Part shown: in pieces, positions 51,271-60,163 of the stretch
Layout: each line of letters opens with the position of its first letter
Numbering within the stretch: the first letter of the stretch is position 1
Source: Streptosporangium sp. NBC_01495
Lineage (GTDB): Bacteria; Actinomycetota; Actinomycetes; Streptosporangiales; Streptosporangiaceae
Length of the DNA stretch: 64,000 nucleotides
Direction: 5' to 3'
NCBI RefSeq assembly: GCF_036250735.1
Contig: NZ_CP109430.1
Coordinates: forward strand, 7,502,001 to 7,566,000
Made by a program: the position numbers and the translations under genes
Notes under the pieces: generated by a model
The model's database searches: none
Seen by the model: only the letters and a program-made list of their open reading frames with translations
What the model was told of the DNA's origin: nothing

Positions 51271-51348
51271 GTTCACGAGCTTCGGGGGGAGCGCTGACAG
51301 CTCGCCGACCGTCGACTGACAGCCGAGCGCCCTCCACACCGAACACCG

Positions 51349-54300
51349 TCAGCCGTCGTCCGGATCGAGCGCCGCGAGCACCTCGTCGTGGCGCATCGCG
51401 GCCCCGCGGGCGTACGCCGACGCGAACACCTCCGCACCGACGAGGTCGCGGGCGCCCGCGGCGACTCCGGCGACGTCGCGGTCACCGGCCACGGCCGTCC
51501 CGCGCAGCGCCACCGCCATGCCGAGCAGCAGTGCCGCCCGTGTCCCCGTCCCCTCGAGCAGGGCGGCTCCCGCCCGGCCCTCGACGGCGTCGGCGAGGTC
51601 CACCGCCAGTGGCGACCTGCGCGCGCGGGCCTGCGCCCGACGATGGTGGAGCAGGGCCCCGGCGAGGTCGCCCTCGGCCTCGGCCAGCCGTCCCAGCGCG
51701 GTGAGCGCGCGCGCCCGCGCCGACTCCGCGCTGAAGGCCCCGGTCTCCGCCTCTCGAAGCGCCAGGTCGATCCGGTGACGGGCCTCGATGCGATCGCCTT
51801 CGAGCCGCGCGATCTCACCGAGCCCCAGATGCGTCGCGGCGGGCACGCCCGACGCACCCGCTTTCCTGGCGAGTTCCCCGGCGCGCCGGTAGTCGGCGGC
51901 AGCGGCGGCGAGGTCGCCCGCACGTACCAGCGCCTCGGCCCGGTGCCCCAGCACGTCCGCGGTCTCCTCAAGGGCACCGAGCTCCTCCAGCAGCTCCAGC
52001 GCCTCCCGCCACAGCTCCCGGGCACGCGCCCACTCCCCGCGCCAGCCCGCGACCAGGGCCAGCCAGTCGAGTCCCTGAGCCGTCCCCCAGCGTTCCCCCA
52101 GGGACCTGAAGCGAGCCAGCACCTCCTCCAGCTCCCGCTCGCCCCCGGCCGGATCACCGCCGAGCACCTTCAGCAGGGCGCGGCTCAGCCCGGCCAGGGC
52201 CAGGCTCCACGGATCAGAACCGAACAGCCGGTCGGTCTCGGGCCCGGCGGGCGGCGCCGGCTCCGGCGGCCCGGCGGACATGCCCCACAGTGCCACGGCG
52301 AAGGGGTGGCGCAGCGGCCGGTCCCGCGACCACATGATCGCCTCGGCCCGTTCCCAGTGTTCCGGCGGCGGCCGGGGTACGGCGTGCGCCACGCACATGA
52401 CGTACTCCTCCTCCAGCCCGGCGAGGGGACGACCGGTCGCCTCGAGCAGCTCGGCCGCCGCCTCCCCCGCGTCGCCGCGCCGGCCGCCCAGCCACCAGTA
52501 CGCCGCCAGCGCGGCGACCAGCCGCAGCCCCGTCTCCCTGTCGTCGCGCACGGCCCAGCGCAGCGCGGCCGTCAGGTTGCCGTGCTCGGCGGAGAGCCTG
52601 GCCAGCCACCTGAGCTGTTCGGCCCGGCGCAGGTGGGGATCGGCGCGCCGGGCCAGGTCGAGGAAGTGGCGGGCGTGGCCGCCGCGCAGGCGGTCCTCCT
52701 CCCCCGCCTCGGCCAGCCGTTCCGCGCAGAACAGCCTGATCGTGTCGAGCATCCGGTAGCGGTCGCCGTCCGTCTCGACCAGCGACCTGTCCACCAGGTC
52801 GGCCAGCAGCCCGGCGGCGTCCTCCACCTCGCAGACCGCCTCGGCGGCCTCCAGGGACGCGCTTCCCGCGAACACGGAGAACCGCCTGGCCAGCACCTGC
52901 TCGCCGGGCGAGAGCAGGTCCCAGCTCCACTCCACCACCGCGCGCAGGGTCCGGTGGCGGGCCGCCGCCGTGGGGTCGCCGCGCGACAGCAGCCGGAACC
53001 GGCCGTGCTCCGCCAGGCGCGTGGCGATCTCCTCGACGGTGAAGGAGCGCAGTCGCGCGGCCGCCAGCTCGATGGCCAGCGGCAGTCCGTCCAGCGCCGC
53101 GCAGATCCGGATGACCGTCTCCACGTTGGCCCGCCGTACCTCGAATCCCGGCCGTACGGCCGCCGCCCGGTCGGCGAACAGCCGCACGGCCGGGCAGGCC
53201 AGGGCGACGGACGGCGGGGAGTCCGGCGGCGGGGTCTCCAGCGGTGCCAGCGGCACCAGCGTCTCGCCGGTGATGCCGAGGGGTTCGCGACCGGTGGCCA
53301 GGACGGCCAGTCCGGGGCACTCTCCCAGCAGCCTGCGGGCCAGCGTGGCGGCGGCGGCGTTCACGTGCTCGCAGTTGTCGAGGACCAGCAGCAGCTCCTG
53401 CCCGGCGAGTGCCGCCACCAGGTGCTCCACGAGGTCGGCGGGGCGCGGCGCGTGGAAGCCGGGCTCGCGCAGCCCGAGCGCGCCGAACACCGCCCGCGCC
53501 ACCTGGTCACCGCCACCGGCCGGGGAGAGATCGACGAAGCACACCTCGCGCCGCCCGCGTCCGGCCGCCTCGATCGCCAGCCGGGTCTTGCCGGTGCCGC
53601 CGGGCCCGGTGATCGTGATCAGCCGCGAGTCGCGCAGCGCGTCGATCCGCTCCAGCTCCCGCTCGCGTCCCACGAAACTGGTGAGCTGGGCCGCGGGCCT
53701 CCGCCGTGGCGGCGGCGCGGGTCGCTCGGCGCGCAGGACGGCCAGATGGATCGCGGCGAGCTCGGGCGAGGGATCGACACCGAGCTCCTCGGCGAGCAGC
53801 CGCCTGGCCTCCTCGAACACCGCCAGCGCCTCGGCCTGCCGCCCCGCCGCCCGCAGGGCGAGCATCAGCTGCCCTCTGAGCCGCTCCCGCAACGGATGCG
53901 CGGCCACCAGCCGCTGCAGCTCCGCCACCGAAACCGCCGAAACCGCCGAAGCCGCTGAAGCCGCTGAAGCCGCCGAACCGCCCTCGGGAAGAGCCGACTC
54001 CGCCTCGGCGAGGTCCTCCGTCGCCGCCAGCCGGAGCTCCTCCAGCCGGGCCGCCCGCGCCCGTCCGAAGGGCAGGTCGGCCAGCGCGGGCCCGTGCCAC
54101 AGGGCGAGCGCCTCCCGCAGCGGATCGACGGCGACCGCGTGACGGCCAGCCGCCAGCAGCCGCCGCCCCTCGCGGGCCAGTCGTTCGAACCGGTGGGCGT
54201 CGACATCGTCGGGATCGGCCACGAGCCGGTAGCCGGTCCCGTGGAACTCGATCACCTCGCCGGGCAGGCTCCGGCGGAGCCGGGAGACCTGGGCCTGCAC

Positions 54301-54486
54301 CGCGTTGGCGGCACCGGCGGGGGGATCGTCACCGTACTGGCCGTCGATCAGACGCTGGACGCCGACCACCCGGCCCGCGTCGAGCAGCAGCATCACGAGC
54401 AGGGCACGCGGCCGGGGCCCGCCCACGGAGATCTCCTCACCGGTGGGGGACCGCACCTCCAGGGGACCGAGGACACCGAACCGCAT
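51349..54486 (-). CDS. AfsR/SARP-type transcriptional regulator with NB-ARC and TPR region
   Basis: A 1045-residue regulator. Residues 1-95 are an OmpR-like winged helix (MRFGVLGPLEV, GGPRPRALLVMLLLDAGRVV), and about 95-250 the bacterial transcriptional activation domain. The STAND ATPase follows with Walker A GPGGTGKTRL and Walker B LLLVLDNCEHV, then a long alpha-helical TPR-like C-terminal half rich in Ala/Leu/Arg. Such proteins activate antibiotic clusters in actinomycetes, and the position beside the NRPS genes makes it the best candidate pathway activator. An Ala-Ser repeat (AASAASAASAVSAVSV) sits in the activation domain. The FAD monooxygenase starts 78 bases after its stop codon on the same strand. 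Confidence 0.93.
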   Translation of the reverse strand: MRFGVLGPLEVRSPTGEEISVGGPRPRALLVMLLLDAGRVVGVQRLIDGQYGDDPPAGAANAVQAQVSRLRRSLPGEVIEFHGTGYRLVADPDDVDAHRFERLAREGRRLLAAGRHAVAVDPLREALALWHGPALADLPFGRARAARLEELRLAATEDLAEAESALPEGGSAASAASAASAVSAVSVAELQRLVAAHPLRERLRGQLMLALRAAGRQAEALAVFEEARRLLAEELGVDPSPELAAIHLAVLRAERPAPPPRRRPAAQLTSFVGRERELERIDALRDSRLITITGPGGTGKTRLAIEAAGRGRREVCFVDLSPAGGGDQVARAVFGALGLREPGFHAPRPADLVEHLVAALAGQELLLVLDNCEHVNAAAATLARRLLGECPGLAVLATGREPLGITGETLVPLAPLETPPPDSPPSVALACPAVRLFADRAAAVRPGFEVRRANVETVIRICAALDGLPLAIELAAARLRSFTVEEIATRLAEHGRFRLLSRGDPTAAARHRTLRAVVEWSWDLLSPGEQVLARRFSVFAGSASLEAAEAVCEVEDAAGLLADLVDRSLVETDGDRYRMLDTIRLFCAERLAEAGEEDRLRGGHARHFLDLARRADPHLRRAEQLRWLARLSAEHGNLTAALRWAVRDDRETGLRLVAALAAYWWLGGRRGDAGEAAAELLEATGRPLAGLEEEYVMCVAHAVPRPPPEHWERAEAIMWSRDRPLRHPFAVALWGMSAGPPEPAPPAGPETDRLFGSDPWSLALAGLSRALLKVLGGDPAGGERELEEVLARFRSLGERWGTAQGLDWLALVAGWRGEWARARELWREALELLEELGALEETADVLGHRAEALVRAGDLAAAAADYRRAGELARKAGASGVPAATHLGLGEIARLEGDRIEARHRIDLALREAETGAFSAESARARALTALGRLAEAEGDLAGALLHHRRAQARARRSPLAVDLADAVEGRAGAALLEGTGTRAALLLGMAVALRGTAVAGDRDVAGVAAGARDLVGAEVFASAYARGAAMRHDEVLAALDPDDG

Positions 54487-54637
54487 CGCCTCGATTGTCT
54501 CCCCCCGTACAGCGGGGCCGTAACGGGATGACCTCCCGATTCACCGACCGGACCGGAGCAAGGATATGGACGAATCCGAAGAAGGCCGTTGGTAAATCAA
54601 TGGCTTTTCCCGGGCGACCGGACTCATCCTGTCCGCC

Positions 54638-55231
54638 ATGGAAGAACCGAAGCACAGGATCCGGGCGGTCCACAGCGCGTCCACGATCACCGTCTACCAG
54701 GCCTACACTCCGGAGATCGGTCTCCCCGCCGCTCGTCACGGCCGTTTCCCCGCCGCCTGGAAGCGAGACCGGATGACGTGGATCAAACCATCGTTCCTGT
54801 GGATGATGTACCGCTGCGGCTGGGGCACCAAGGAGGGACAGGAGACCGTCCTGGCCATCGAGATCACCCGTGAGGGGTTCGAATGGGCCCTGCGCCACGC
54901 GTGCCTGTCGCACCACGAGCCTGGGCTTCACCCTGACCAGAACACCTGGAAGCGGCAGCTGCAACACGCGCCGGCCCGGGTGCAGTGGGATCCCGAACGC
55001 GATCTCCGCCTGCAGCGACTGCCCTACCGCTCACTGCAGCTCGGCCTCTCGGGTGAGAGCGCACGCCGGTACGCGGACGAGTGGACGGTCGCCATCACCG
55101 ACGTCACTCCGCTCGTCCGCGAGATTCACGCACTCCTGCGTGAGGGCGAACCGGATACCGCTGCCCGGCTCCTGCCCGAGGAGCGCCCCTACCCCGCCGG
55201 AGACGACCTTCTGGCTCACCTGCGTCCGTAA
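54638..55231 (+). CDS. DUF4291 family protein
   Basis: A 197-residue protein with the DUF4291 pattern: an N-terminal IRAVHSASTITVYQAYTPEIG, the block RMTWIKPSFLWMMYRCGWGTKEGQE, LAIEITREGFEWAL and the central VQWDPERDLRL....YRSLQLGL. The Arg/Trp/Tyr-rich core suggests binding of a phosphate-containing ligand, but the family has no established function. It is a single gene, divergent from the SARP regulator with a 151-base gap. Confidence 0.93.
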   Translation: MEEPKHRIRAVHSASTITVYQAYTPEIGLPAARHGRFPAAWKRDRMTWIKPSFLWMMYRCGWGTKEGQETVLAIEITREGFEWALRHACLSHHEPGLHPDQNTWKRQLQHAPARVQWDPERDLRLQRLPYRSLQLGLSGESARRYADEWTVAITDVTPLVREIHALLREGEPDTAARLLPEERPYPAGDDLLAHLRP

Positions 55232-55442
55232 GTGGTCATGAACGCCAGGCGCCGGCTCGCTTCGATCACGGCCGCGTAGTCCGGCGGCGGAAACAGGTCC
55301 ACGCCGAGTACGCCGCCCTCCGATCGCCGACTCGCTCCGATCGGCTCAGCCGTTCTGTGCCCGGCCTGAAATTCTGCCGTCGCCCGCGGACACGTAGGAG
55401 TTGAAAGCCCGCAGCGTTCGGAAGGTCTGACGAGGATGACGC

Positions 55443-55994
55443 GTGAGTGAACAAGACGACCGGTCCCGGTTCGAGGCGGTGTACCGGCGAACCCATGAGC
55501 AGATCCTCGGATACGCCGTGCGGCGGTGTTCCTCTCCCGAGGACGCCGCCGACGTCGTGGCCGAGACCTACGTGATCGCCTGGCGGCGGATAACCGAGCT
55601 CCCCGACGGTGAGGGCGGCAAGCTGTGGCTGTACGGCGTGGCCCGGCGGGTCCTGGCCAACCACCGCCGGAGCGAGCGGCGCAGACTCACCCGGCACACC
55701 GAACTCACCGCCGAGATCGAACACCTCTACACCGCTCCCTCCCACCACGGTGAGCAGCACGGCGTGGACGAGGCCATGGGCATGCTCTCCGACGGAGATC
55801 GTGAACTGCTGGCCCTGGCTCTCTGGGAGGAGCTCGATCCCGGCGAGATCGCCACGGTGCTGGACTGCTCCCGCAACGCCGCCCGTATCCGCCTGCACCG
55901 GGCCCGCAGGCGCTTCGCCAAGGCCCTGGAGAAGACCCGCCCATCGGCCGCCCGTTTCGTGTCACGGCCGCTCGTCGAGAAGGAGTCACGGTGA
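55443..55994 (+). CDS. ECF-type RNA polymerase sigma factor
   Basis: A 183-residue sigma factor from a GTG start. Region 2 is at FEAVYRRTHEQILGYAVRRCSSPEDAADVVAETYVIAWRR, with the -10-recognising helix, and region 4 (ALWEELDPGEIATVLDCSRNAARIRLHRARRRF) is the helix-turn-helix for the -35 element. Regions 1 and 3 are absent, as usual for the class. Its last codons overlap the start of the next gene (GTGA), which encodes a membrane protein that probably holds it inactive until a signal arrives. The signal is not known. Confidence 0.94.
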   Translation: MSEQDDRSRFEAVYRRTHEQILGYAVRRCSSPEDAADVVAETYVIAWRRITELPDGEGGKLWLYGVARRVLANHRRSERRRLTRHTELTAEIEHLYTAPSHHGEQHGVDEAMGMLSDGDRELLALALWEELDPGEIATVLDCSRNAARIRLHRARRRFAKALEKTRPSAARFVSRPLVEKESR

Positions 55995-56872
55995 ACAACG
56001 ACCAGATCTTCAAGGACCGGGCGAGGGTGCTGGACGAGAGCCTGGCCGGCCGGGCGTCCACCACGGGGGCGGACGCGCTGCTGGCGGAGATCGTCTCGCT
56101 GGAGCGTGTTCCGGCCCGGCGGAGGCTCATGCGCTCTCCCGGCCGCGCCCTGCTCGGCCTGGCCGCGGCCGCCGTCCTGGCCGGAGCCATTGTCGTCGGG
56201 CCGTCCCTGTTCAAGGCGTCCGAGCAGGTGTACGCCAGTCAGGCCGTGACGATCGACCGGGTCGGCGACGAGTACGCCTTCTACTTCACCGAGGGCGATC
56301 CCGATCCCGTCGAGCTGCGGAAGGCCTTCCGCAAGGTCGGCCTGGACAATCTCACGGTGACGCTGATCCCCGTCTCACCGCAACTGCCGCCGGGCTCCGT
56401 TTTCGGCTTCGAGAAGACCGACCCCGACGCAATAGCGAGGTTCACCGGGGGTGACTGCCTTCAACGGGTCGAAACCTGTCTGACGGCCTTCAGTATCACC
56501 GCGGACATCGAGGGACCCGCGGAGGTCAACCTGAGCCGCCCGGCGAACCCCGGCGAAAAGTACGCCTTCCCCGCTGACGCGAGCCTGCCAGGTGAGGCGC
56601 TGGCCGGGGTGAAGCTGCGGGGACGTTCGGTGGCCGAGGCGGCACGCGTCGTGCGCGAGCACGACCTGAAGGTGGCCTACGGCCTCGACTGGCCGCTGCG
56701 AGGTGCCGAGGGAGTTCGCTTCGAGGATGACGTTCCCGCCTCCCGCGTCGATCCCGGCTGGTCGGTGACGACGGCGCAGACCTACAACGACGGCGTGATC
56801 GTCCTACGCGCCGAACCGGGCCCGGACGCGACCCCGCCCCCCGGATTCTGCGTCGACCCGGTCTGCCCTTAA
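55991..56872 (+). CDS. Membrane protein coupled to the sigma factor, possible anti-sigma factor
   Basis: A 293-residue protein with ~50 cytoplasmic residues, one transmembrane helix (ALLGLAAAAVLAGAIVVGPSLF) and a 225-residue exterior part. The short cytoplasmic domain has no HxxxCxxC zinc-binding anti-sigma motif. The exterior has four Cys residues, two in GGDCLQRVETCL and two close to the C terminus (FCVDPVCP), and a region resembling a PASTA repeat (LAGVKLRGRSVAEAARVVREHDLKV). The gene overlaps the sigma gene by four bases. The topology and coupling favour an anti-sigma or sensor role, but no direct motif proves it. Confidence 0.7.
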   Translation: MNNDQIFKDRARVLDESLAGRASTTGADALLAEIVSLERVPARRRLMRSPGRALLGLAAAAVLAGAIVVGPSLFKASEQVYASQAVTIDRVGDEYAFYFTEGDPDPVELRKAFRKVGLDNLTVTLIPVSPQLPPGSVFGFEKTDPDAIARFTGGDCLQRVETCLTAFSITADIEGPAEVNLSRPANPGEKYAFPADASLPGEALAGVKLRGRSVAEAARVVREHDLKVAYGLDWPLRGAEGVRFEDDVPASRVDPGWSVTTAQTYNDGVIVLRAEPGPDATPPPGFCVDPVCP

Positions 56873-57013
56873 CGCCCGTACGGACCTGACATCCCCCGGG
56901 CGGTCGGCTGGACCGGCGAACGGGAACCATCCGCGCGGCGGAGCCGAGCCGCCCACCGATCCGCGCGAGGCTAGGCAGAGGGCTCGGCGGCGCGTGGTCT
57001 TCCTGTTGATCAC

Positions 57014-57045
57014 CCGCCGCCGACTCTCGCGGGGGCCGGCGGCGG
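57014..57045. terminator. Hairpin between convergent genes
   Basis: CCGCCGCCG and CGGCGGCGG form a 9-bp stem with a 14-base loop. It sits in the 300-base gap between the sigma-associated gene (+) and the cupin gene (-) and could end both transcripts. I see no gene in the rest of that gap. Confidence 0.45.
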
Positions 57046-57172
57046 ACGAATCCGTGAGACGAGCCGGTACCGGCAGATTCCGGGCTTGAGAAACGTCCGT
57101 ACAAACACGGGTTCCTGGCCCGTCATGGCTGTTCCTCCACCGCGAAACCGACTACTCGCGGGCACTCTCAGC

Positions 57173-57505
57173 TCAGTACGCCTGGCGCCGGGGGATGCTG
57201 ATCCCGAGCATGCGCGCCCCGGTCTCCGTGCGCGGGCGGTGGGTGCTGCCCGGGGCGAACACCACGTAGCTGCCCGGCCCGAGCCGGTGACCCCTGTCGA
57301 TGAACTCGCCGGACACGACGTAGTAGCGCTCCTCCCCGTCGTGCACGTCGATCTCCGGCCATTCACTGCCCGGCGCGAAGTCGTAGACCCAGCCACGAGC
57401 CGACTCGGTGGTGGGCAGCAGCCGCCGGAAGATGCCGGAGGCGACCTCAACGGGTTCGATCTCATCGACGTTCAGGATCTGTACGTCGTCGTGTTCTTCG
57501 TTCAT
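57173..57505 (-). CDS. Cupin-domain protein
   Basis: A 110-residue single-domain cupin. The two conserved blocks are WPEIDVHDGEERYYVVSGEF, containing the His/Glu pattern of motif 1, and GPGSYVVFAPGSTHRPRTE, with the motif 2 His. The usual two-His start of motif 1 (HxH) is reduced to one His, so metal binding may differ. The chosen start (MNEEHDDVQILNV) fits the family; a longer frame would overlap the neighbouring gene's promoter region. It is divergent from the AraC-type regulator with a 70-base gap and is a plausible target of it. Confidence 0.85.
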   Translation of the reverse strand: MNEEHDDVQILNVDEIEPVEVASGIFRRLLPTTESARGWVYDFAPGSEWPEIDVHDGEERYYVVSGEFIDRGHRLGPGSYVVFAPGSTHRPRTETGARMLGISIPRRQAY

Positions 57506-57575
57506 GAGCCCATCGTGGCCGGGCACGGTCAAGCCGCCCAGTGTCCAGAATGACATCCTCCGGTACTTTCCTGCC

Positions 57576-58541
57576 ATGGCCGTTCATCGCGTCGTCGCCC
57601 TGGCCCTCCCGCCGCAGTCAACCTTCGAACTCGCATGCGCCGCCGAGGTCTTCGGTGTGCGCCGTCCCGGCCTGCCCGTCCGCTACGAGTTCGAGGTCTG
57701 CGCCGAGCACCCGGGCAGGCTGCCCACCCTGGCCGGTTACGACATGGCGGTGACCGCGGGCCTGGCAGCGCTCGACGCCGCGGACACGGTCGTGATCCCC
57801 GGCTGGCAGCGACCGGACACGCCCGCCTCGCCCGCCGTGGTGCGCGCGCTGCGGCTGGCTCATCGGCGCGGGGCCCGGATCGTCGCGATCTGCTCCGGCG
57901 CCTTCCTGCTGGCCCAGGCCGGTCTGCTCGACCACCGCCGGGCCACCACGCACTGGCGAATGGCCGCCGAGCTGGCGGCCCGCTTCCCCGACGTCCAGGT
58001 CGATCCCGACGCCCTGTACATCGACCACGGCGACGTCGCCACCAGCGCCGGCACAGCCGCCGGTATCGACCTGTGCCTGCATCTGGTCCGTGCGGACCAG
58101 GGGGCCGCCTATGCCGCGCAGGTCGCCCGGCACATGGTCATGCCGCCACACCGTGAAGGCGGGCAGCTTCAGTACGCCGCACCCCCTCCCGCCGACCACC
58201 TGCTCGGCTCCCTGGCCTCCGTACTCGACTGGATGACCGAACGACTCCACGAACCCCTTTCGGCCAATGACCTCGCCTCTCAGGCCGGGGTCTCCGCTCG
58301 CACCCTCGCCCGCCGCTTCGCCGAACAGCTCGGCGTCAGTCCCGGTCAGTGGCTGCTCGGCAAGCGGATCGCGGCCGCCCAGGCCCTGCTGGAGGAGACA
58401 GACCTGCCCGTCGAGGCGATCGCCGTCAGGGTCGGCCTCTCCTCGGCCACCAACCTCCGCCGACGATTCCACCGCGCCCTGCGCACCACCCCCACCGCCT
58501 ACCGGCGCGCCTTCCGCGGCGGTGAGCCCTCTCCCCCGTGA
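57576..58541 (+). CDS. GlxA/FtrA-type AraC-family transcriptional regulator
   Basis: A 321-residue regulator. Residues 1-170 form a DJ-1/PfpI-like sensor domain (MAVHRVVALALPPQSTFELACAAEVFG...), with a Cys at the nucleophile position in AICSGAFLLAQAGLL and the THWR segment after it. The C-terminal 100 residues are the AraC DNA-binding domain with both helix-turn-helix parts (LASQAGVSARTLARRFAEQLGVSPGQWL and IAVRVGLSSATNLRRRFHRALRTTPTAYRRAF). A frame extending further upstream is not supported. The divergent cupin gene is the probable target. The sensed ligand is unknown. Confidence 0.92.
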   Translation: MAVHRVVALALPPQSTFELACAAEVFGVRRPGLPVRYEFEVCAEHPGRLPTLAGYDMAVTAGLAALDAADTVVIPGWQRPDTPASPAVVRALRLAHRRGARIVAICSGAFLLAQAGLLDHRRATTHWRMAAELAARFPDVQVDPDALYIDHGDVATSAGTAAGIDLCLHLVRADQGAAYAAQVARHMVMPPHREGGQLQYAAPPPADHLLGSLASVLDWMTERLHEPLSANDLASQAGVSARTLARRFAEQLGVSPGQWLLGKRIAAAQALLEETDLPVEAIAVRVGLSSATNLRRRFHRALRTTPTAYRRAFRGGEPSPP

Positions 58542-58554
58542 CACGGACTCAAGG

Positions 58555-58646
58555 TCAGACGGAGACCGGCCCGTAGAGGGCGGCCGGGGAGCCGGTGGTC
58601 AGGGCCCAGTAGCGGTCGCAGTAGAACCAGTGCCACCACTCAGAGG
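58555..58646 (-). pseudogene. 3' remnant of a VanX-like D-Ala-D-Ala dipeptidase gene (M15D)
   Basis: The minus-strand frame ends in SSEWWHWFYCDRYWALTTG, then a short Pro/Ala-rich tail and a stop codon. The EWWHW.Y.DRYWAL block is the C-terminal active-site signature of M15D dipeptidases, where Glu is the catalytic base and His a zinc ligand. Upstream of SSEWW the frame shows no further likeness to the family, so the first ~85% of the gene is gone. The usual Gly in 'YGDRYW' is Cys here. The neighbouring transposase remnant suggests that the loss came with an insertion and deletion event. Confidence 0.75.
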
Positions 58647-58835
58647 ATCCGAGAGCGACCTGCTGGCACGTGGCCTCATCAACGGCGGAACGCTGGATTC
58701 GTACAAGGCGCGCCTTCTCCTTCTCGCGTGCCTGCGCACCCGAGCGGACCTTACGGTGATCACGGACGCCTTCGAGGTCAGGCGCTGAGCCACCCGCGAG
58801 AGATCTGGAGCACTTTTCTGAACTAAGACAGTGAC

Positions 58836-59008
58836 TCATTTGGCGAGTCGGCGGTAGCAAATGAGGGCCGCAGCGAGGGCAACGAAGGACGCGAAGTGGT
58901 CGGCCCGGCGCTCGTAGCGCCGGCGTAAACGGCGGCAGCCAGCCAGGAGACGGTGCGCTCCACCACCCAGCGGTGACGTCTCAGGCGCTGGCTGGACTCG
59001 ATACTCAT
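58836..59008 (-). pseudogene. IS5-type transposase 3' remnant with a frameshift
   Basis: Reading the minus strand, SSQRLRRHRWVVERTVSWLA is the typical IS5-family C-terminal block. The frame then breaks: continuing in the +1 frame restores GCRRLRRRYERRADHF, then a hydrophobic Ala-rich helix and YRRLAK with a stop. A deletion of about four bases near 58943 explains the shift. All upstream transposase sequence is missing. The element is inactive; possible terminal sequence of the insertion lies just past the stop (58800-58835). Confidence 0.85.
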
Positions 59009-59089
59009 TTCTGGTATCGACAGGCGACGCTAATCGACGTAATATCCGGCGATTGGTTCAGGAAATCTATATTTTTCTACAGTCGCAGC

Positions 59090-60163
59090 TTATCGCTTAC
59101 ACGCGGGTAGTTGAACGGCGATGCTGAGGCCCCCCGCGGGACGCGCGACGATAGTGAGTGTTCCGTCGTGCGCGTGGGTGACGCTCTTGACGATTGCCAG
59201 GCCGAGTCCGACGCCTGCGTGGTCGTTGCGTATTCTTCCCGTGCCGCGCTGAAACGGTTCTGTGAGTGCAGGGACCACCTCTGGGGACAGCTTCTCGCCG
59301 GTGTTCTCGACGGTGAGCGCCTCGGGGCCGATGCCGGTCTTGATCCACACGGTTCCCTGTACGGGCAGGTTGTGCACGATCGCGTTGTGCACCAGGTTCG
59401 TCGCCAGTTGCAGCAGGAGCGCCTGCGACCCCTCAACCGGGGTGATCTCACCTGAAGTCTCGATGGTGACACCGCGTTTCTTTGCGAGCGGGAGCAGTGT
59501 CTCGACGGCCTCTTCCACGACCAGGGACAGGTCGACGCGTTCCCGTGCGAAGGATCTCTGGTCGGCGCGGCTGAGCATGAGGAGCGCCTCGGTGAGGTCG
59601 ATCGCCCGGGTGTTGACGGCGTGAAGGCGTTCGACGAGTTCGCCGATGTCACGGTCGGGATCGCGGCGGGCCACGTCGAGAAGCACCCGTGAGATCGCCA
59701 GCGGGGTGCGGAGTTCGTGTGAGGCGTTGGCCGCGAATCGCTGTTGCTCGGCGACGTGTGCTTCGAGCCGCACGAGCATGGCGTCGAAGGCGTCGGCGAG
59801 TTCGCGGAACTCGTCCGCGCGGCCGGGCAACCGGATCCGGTGGGAGAGCGATCCGTTCGCGGCCATGCGCGTGGCGTCGGTGATGCGGGTCAGGGGGGCG
59901 AGCATGCGTCCGGCGAGAATCCATCCTCCCAGCAGGCCGAACACCAGCAGGAACGCCATCACCGCGGCCGCCGCAGGGGCGAAGGCGCCCAGGAGGAGGA
60001 TGCGGTTGGGCGCCACGTAGAGAAGGGCGGGCCAGCCGTCGGGTACGTACCGCAGGAGGAACACCCACACGGTGGCGAGCAGCAACGCGCCCGCGAGCAT
60101 GAGGAATCCGGCGTAGCTGAGGGTGAGCTTGAGCCGGACGCTCATCCCGCGCGCCCTATCCAC
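59090..60163 (-). CDS. Two-component sensor histidine kinase
   Basis: A 357-residue membrane kinase. Two transmembrane helices (LTLSYAGFLMLAGALLLATVWVFLL and FAPAAAAVMAFLLVFGLLGGWIL) enclose only about 25 extracytoplasmic residues, so it probably senses inside or at the membrane, or through a partner transporter. A HAMP domain, the H-box NASHELRTPLAISR, the N-box LVHNAIVHN and the G-boxes (NDHAGVGLGLAIVKS) follow. I prefer the GTG at 60161-60163 because AGGAGG lies five bases upstream; the ATG six codons later is the alternative. It overlaps the response-regulator gene by eight bases. Confidence 0.92.
   Translation of the reverse strand: MDRARGMSVRLKLTLSYAGFLMLAGALLLATVWVFLLRYVPDGWPALLYVAPNRILLLGAFAPAAAAVMAFLLVFGLLGGWILAGRMLAPLTRITDATRMAANGSLSHRIRLPGRADEFRELADAFDAMLVRLEAHVAEQQRFAANASHELRTPLAISRVLLDVARRDPDRDIGELVERLHAVNTRAIDLTEALLMLSRADQRSFARERVDLSLVVEEAVETLLPLAKKRGVTIETSGEITPVEGSQALLLQLATNLVHNAIVHNLPVQGTVWIKTGIGPEALTVENTGEKLSPEVVPALTEPFQRGTGRIRNDHAGVGLGLAIVKSVTHAHDGTLTIVARPAGGLSIAVQLPACKR

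Noticed and set aside
58599-58860. A complete small gene covering the VanX-like remnant
   Set aside because: Only the last ~30 residues are family-like; the preceding part is unrelated and the start codon has no ribosome site, so it is a fragment.
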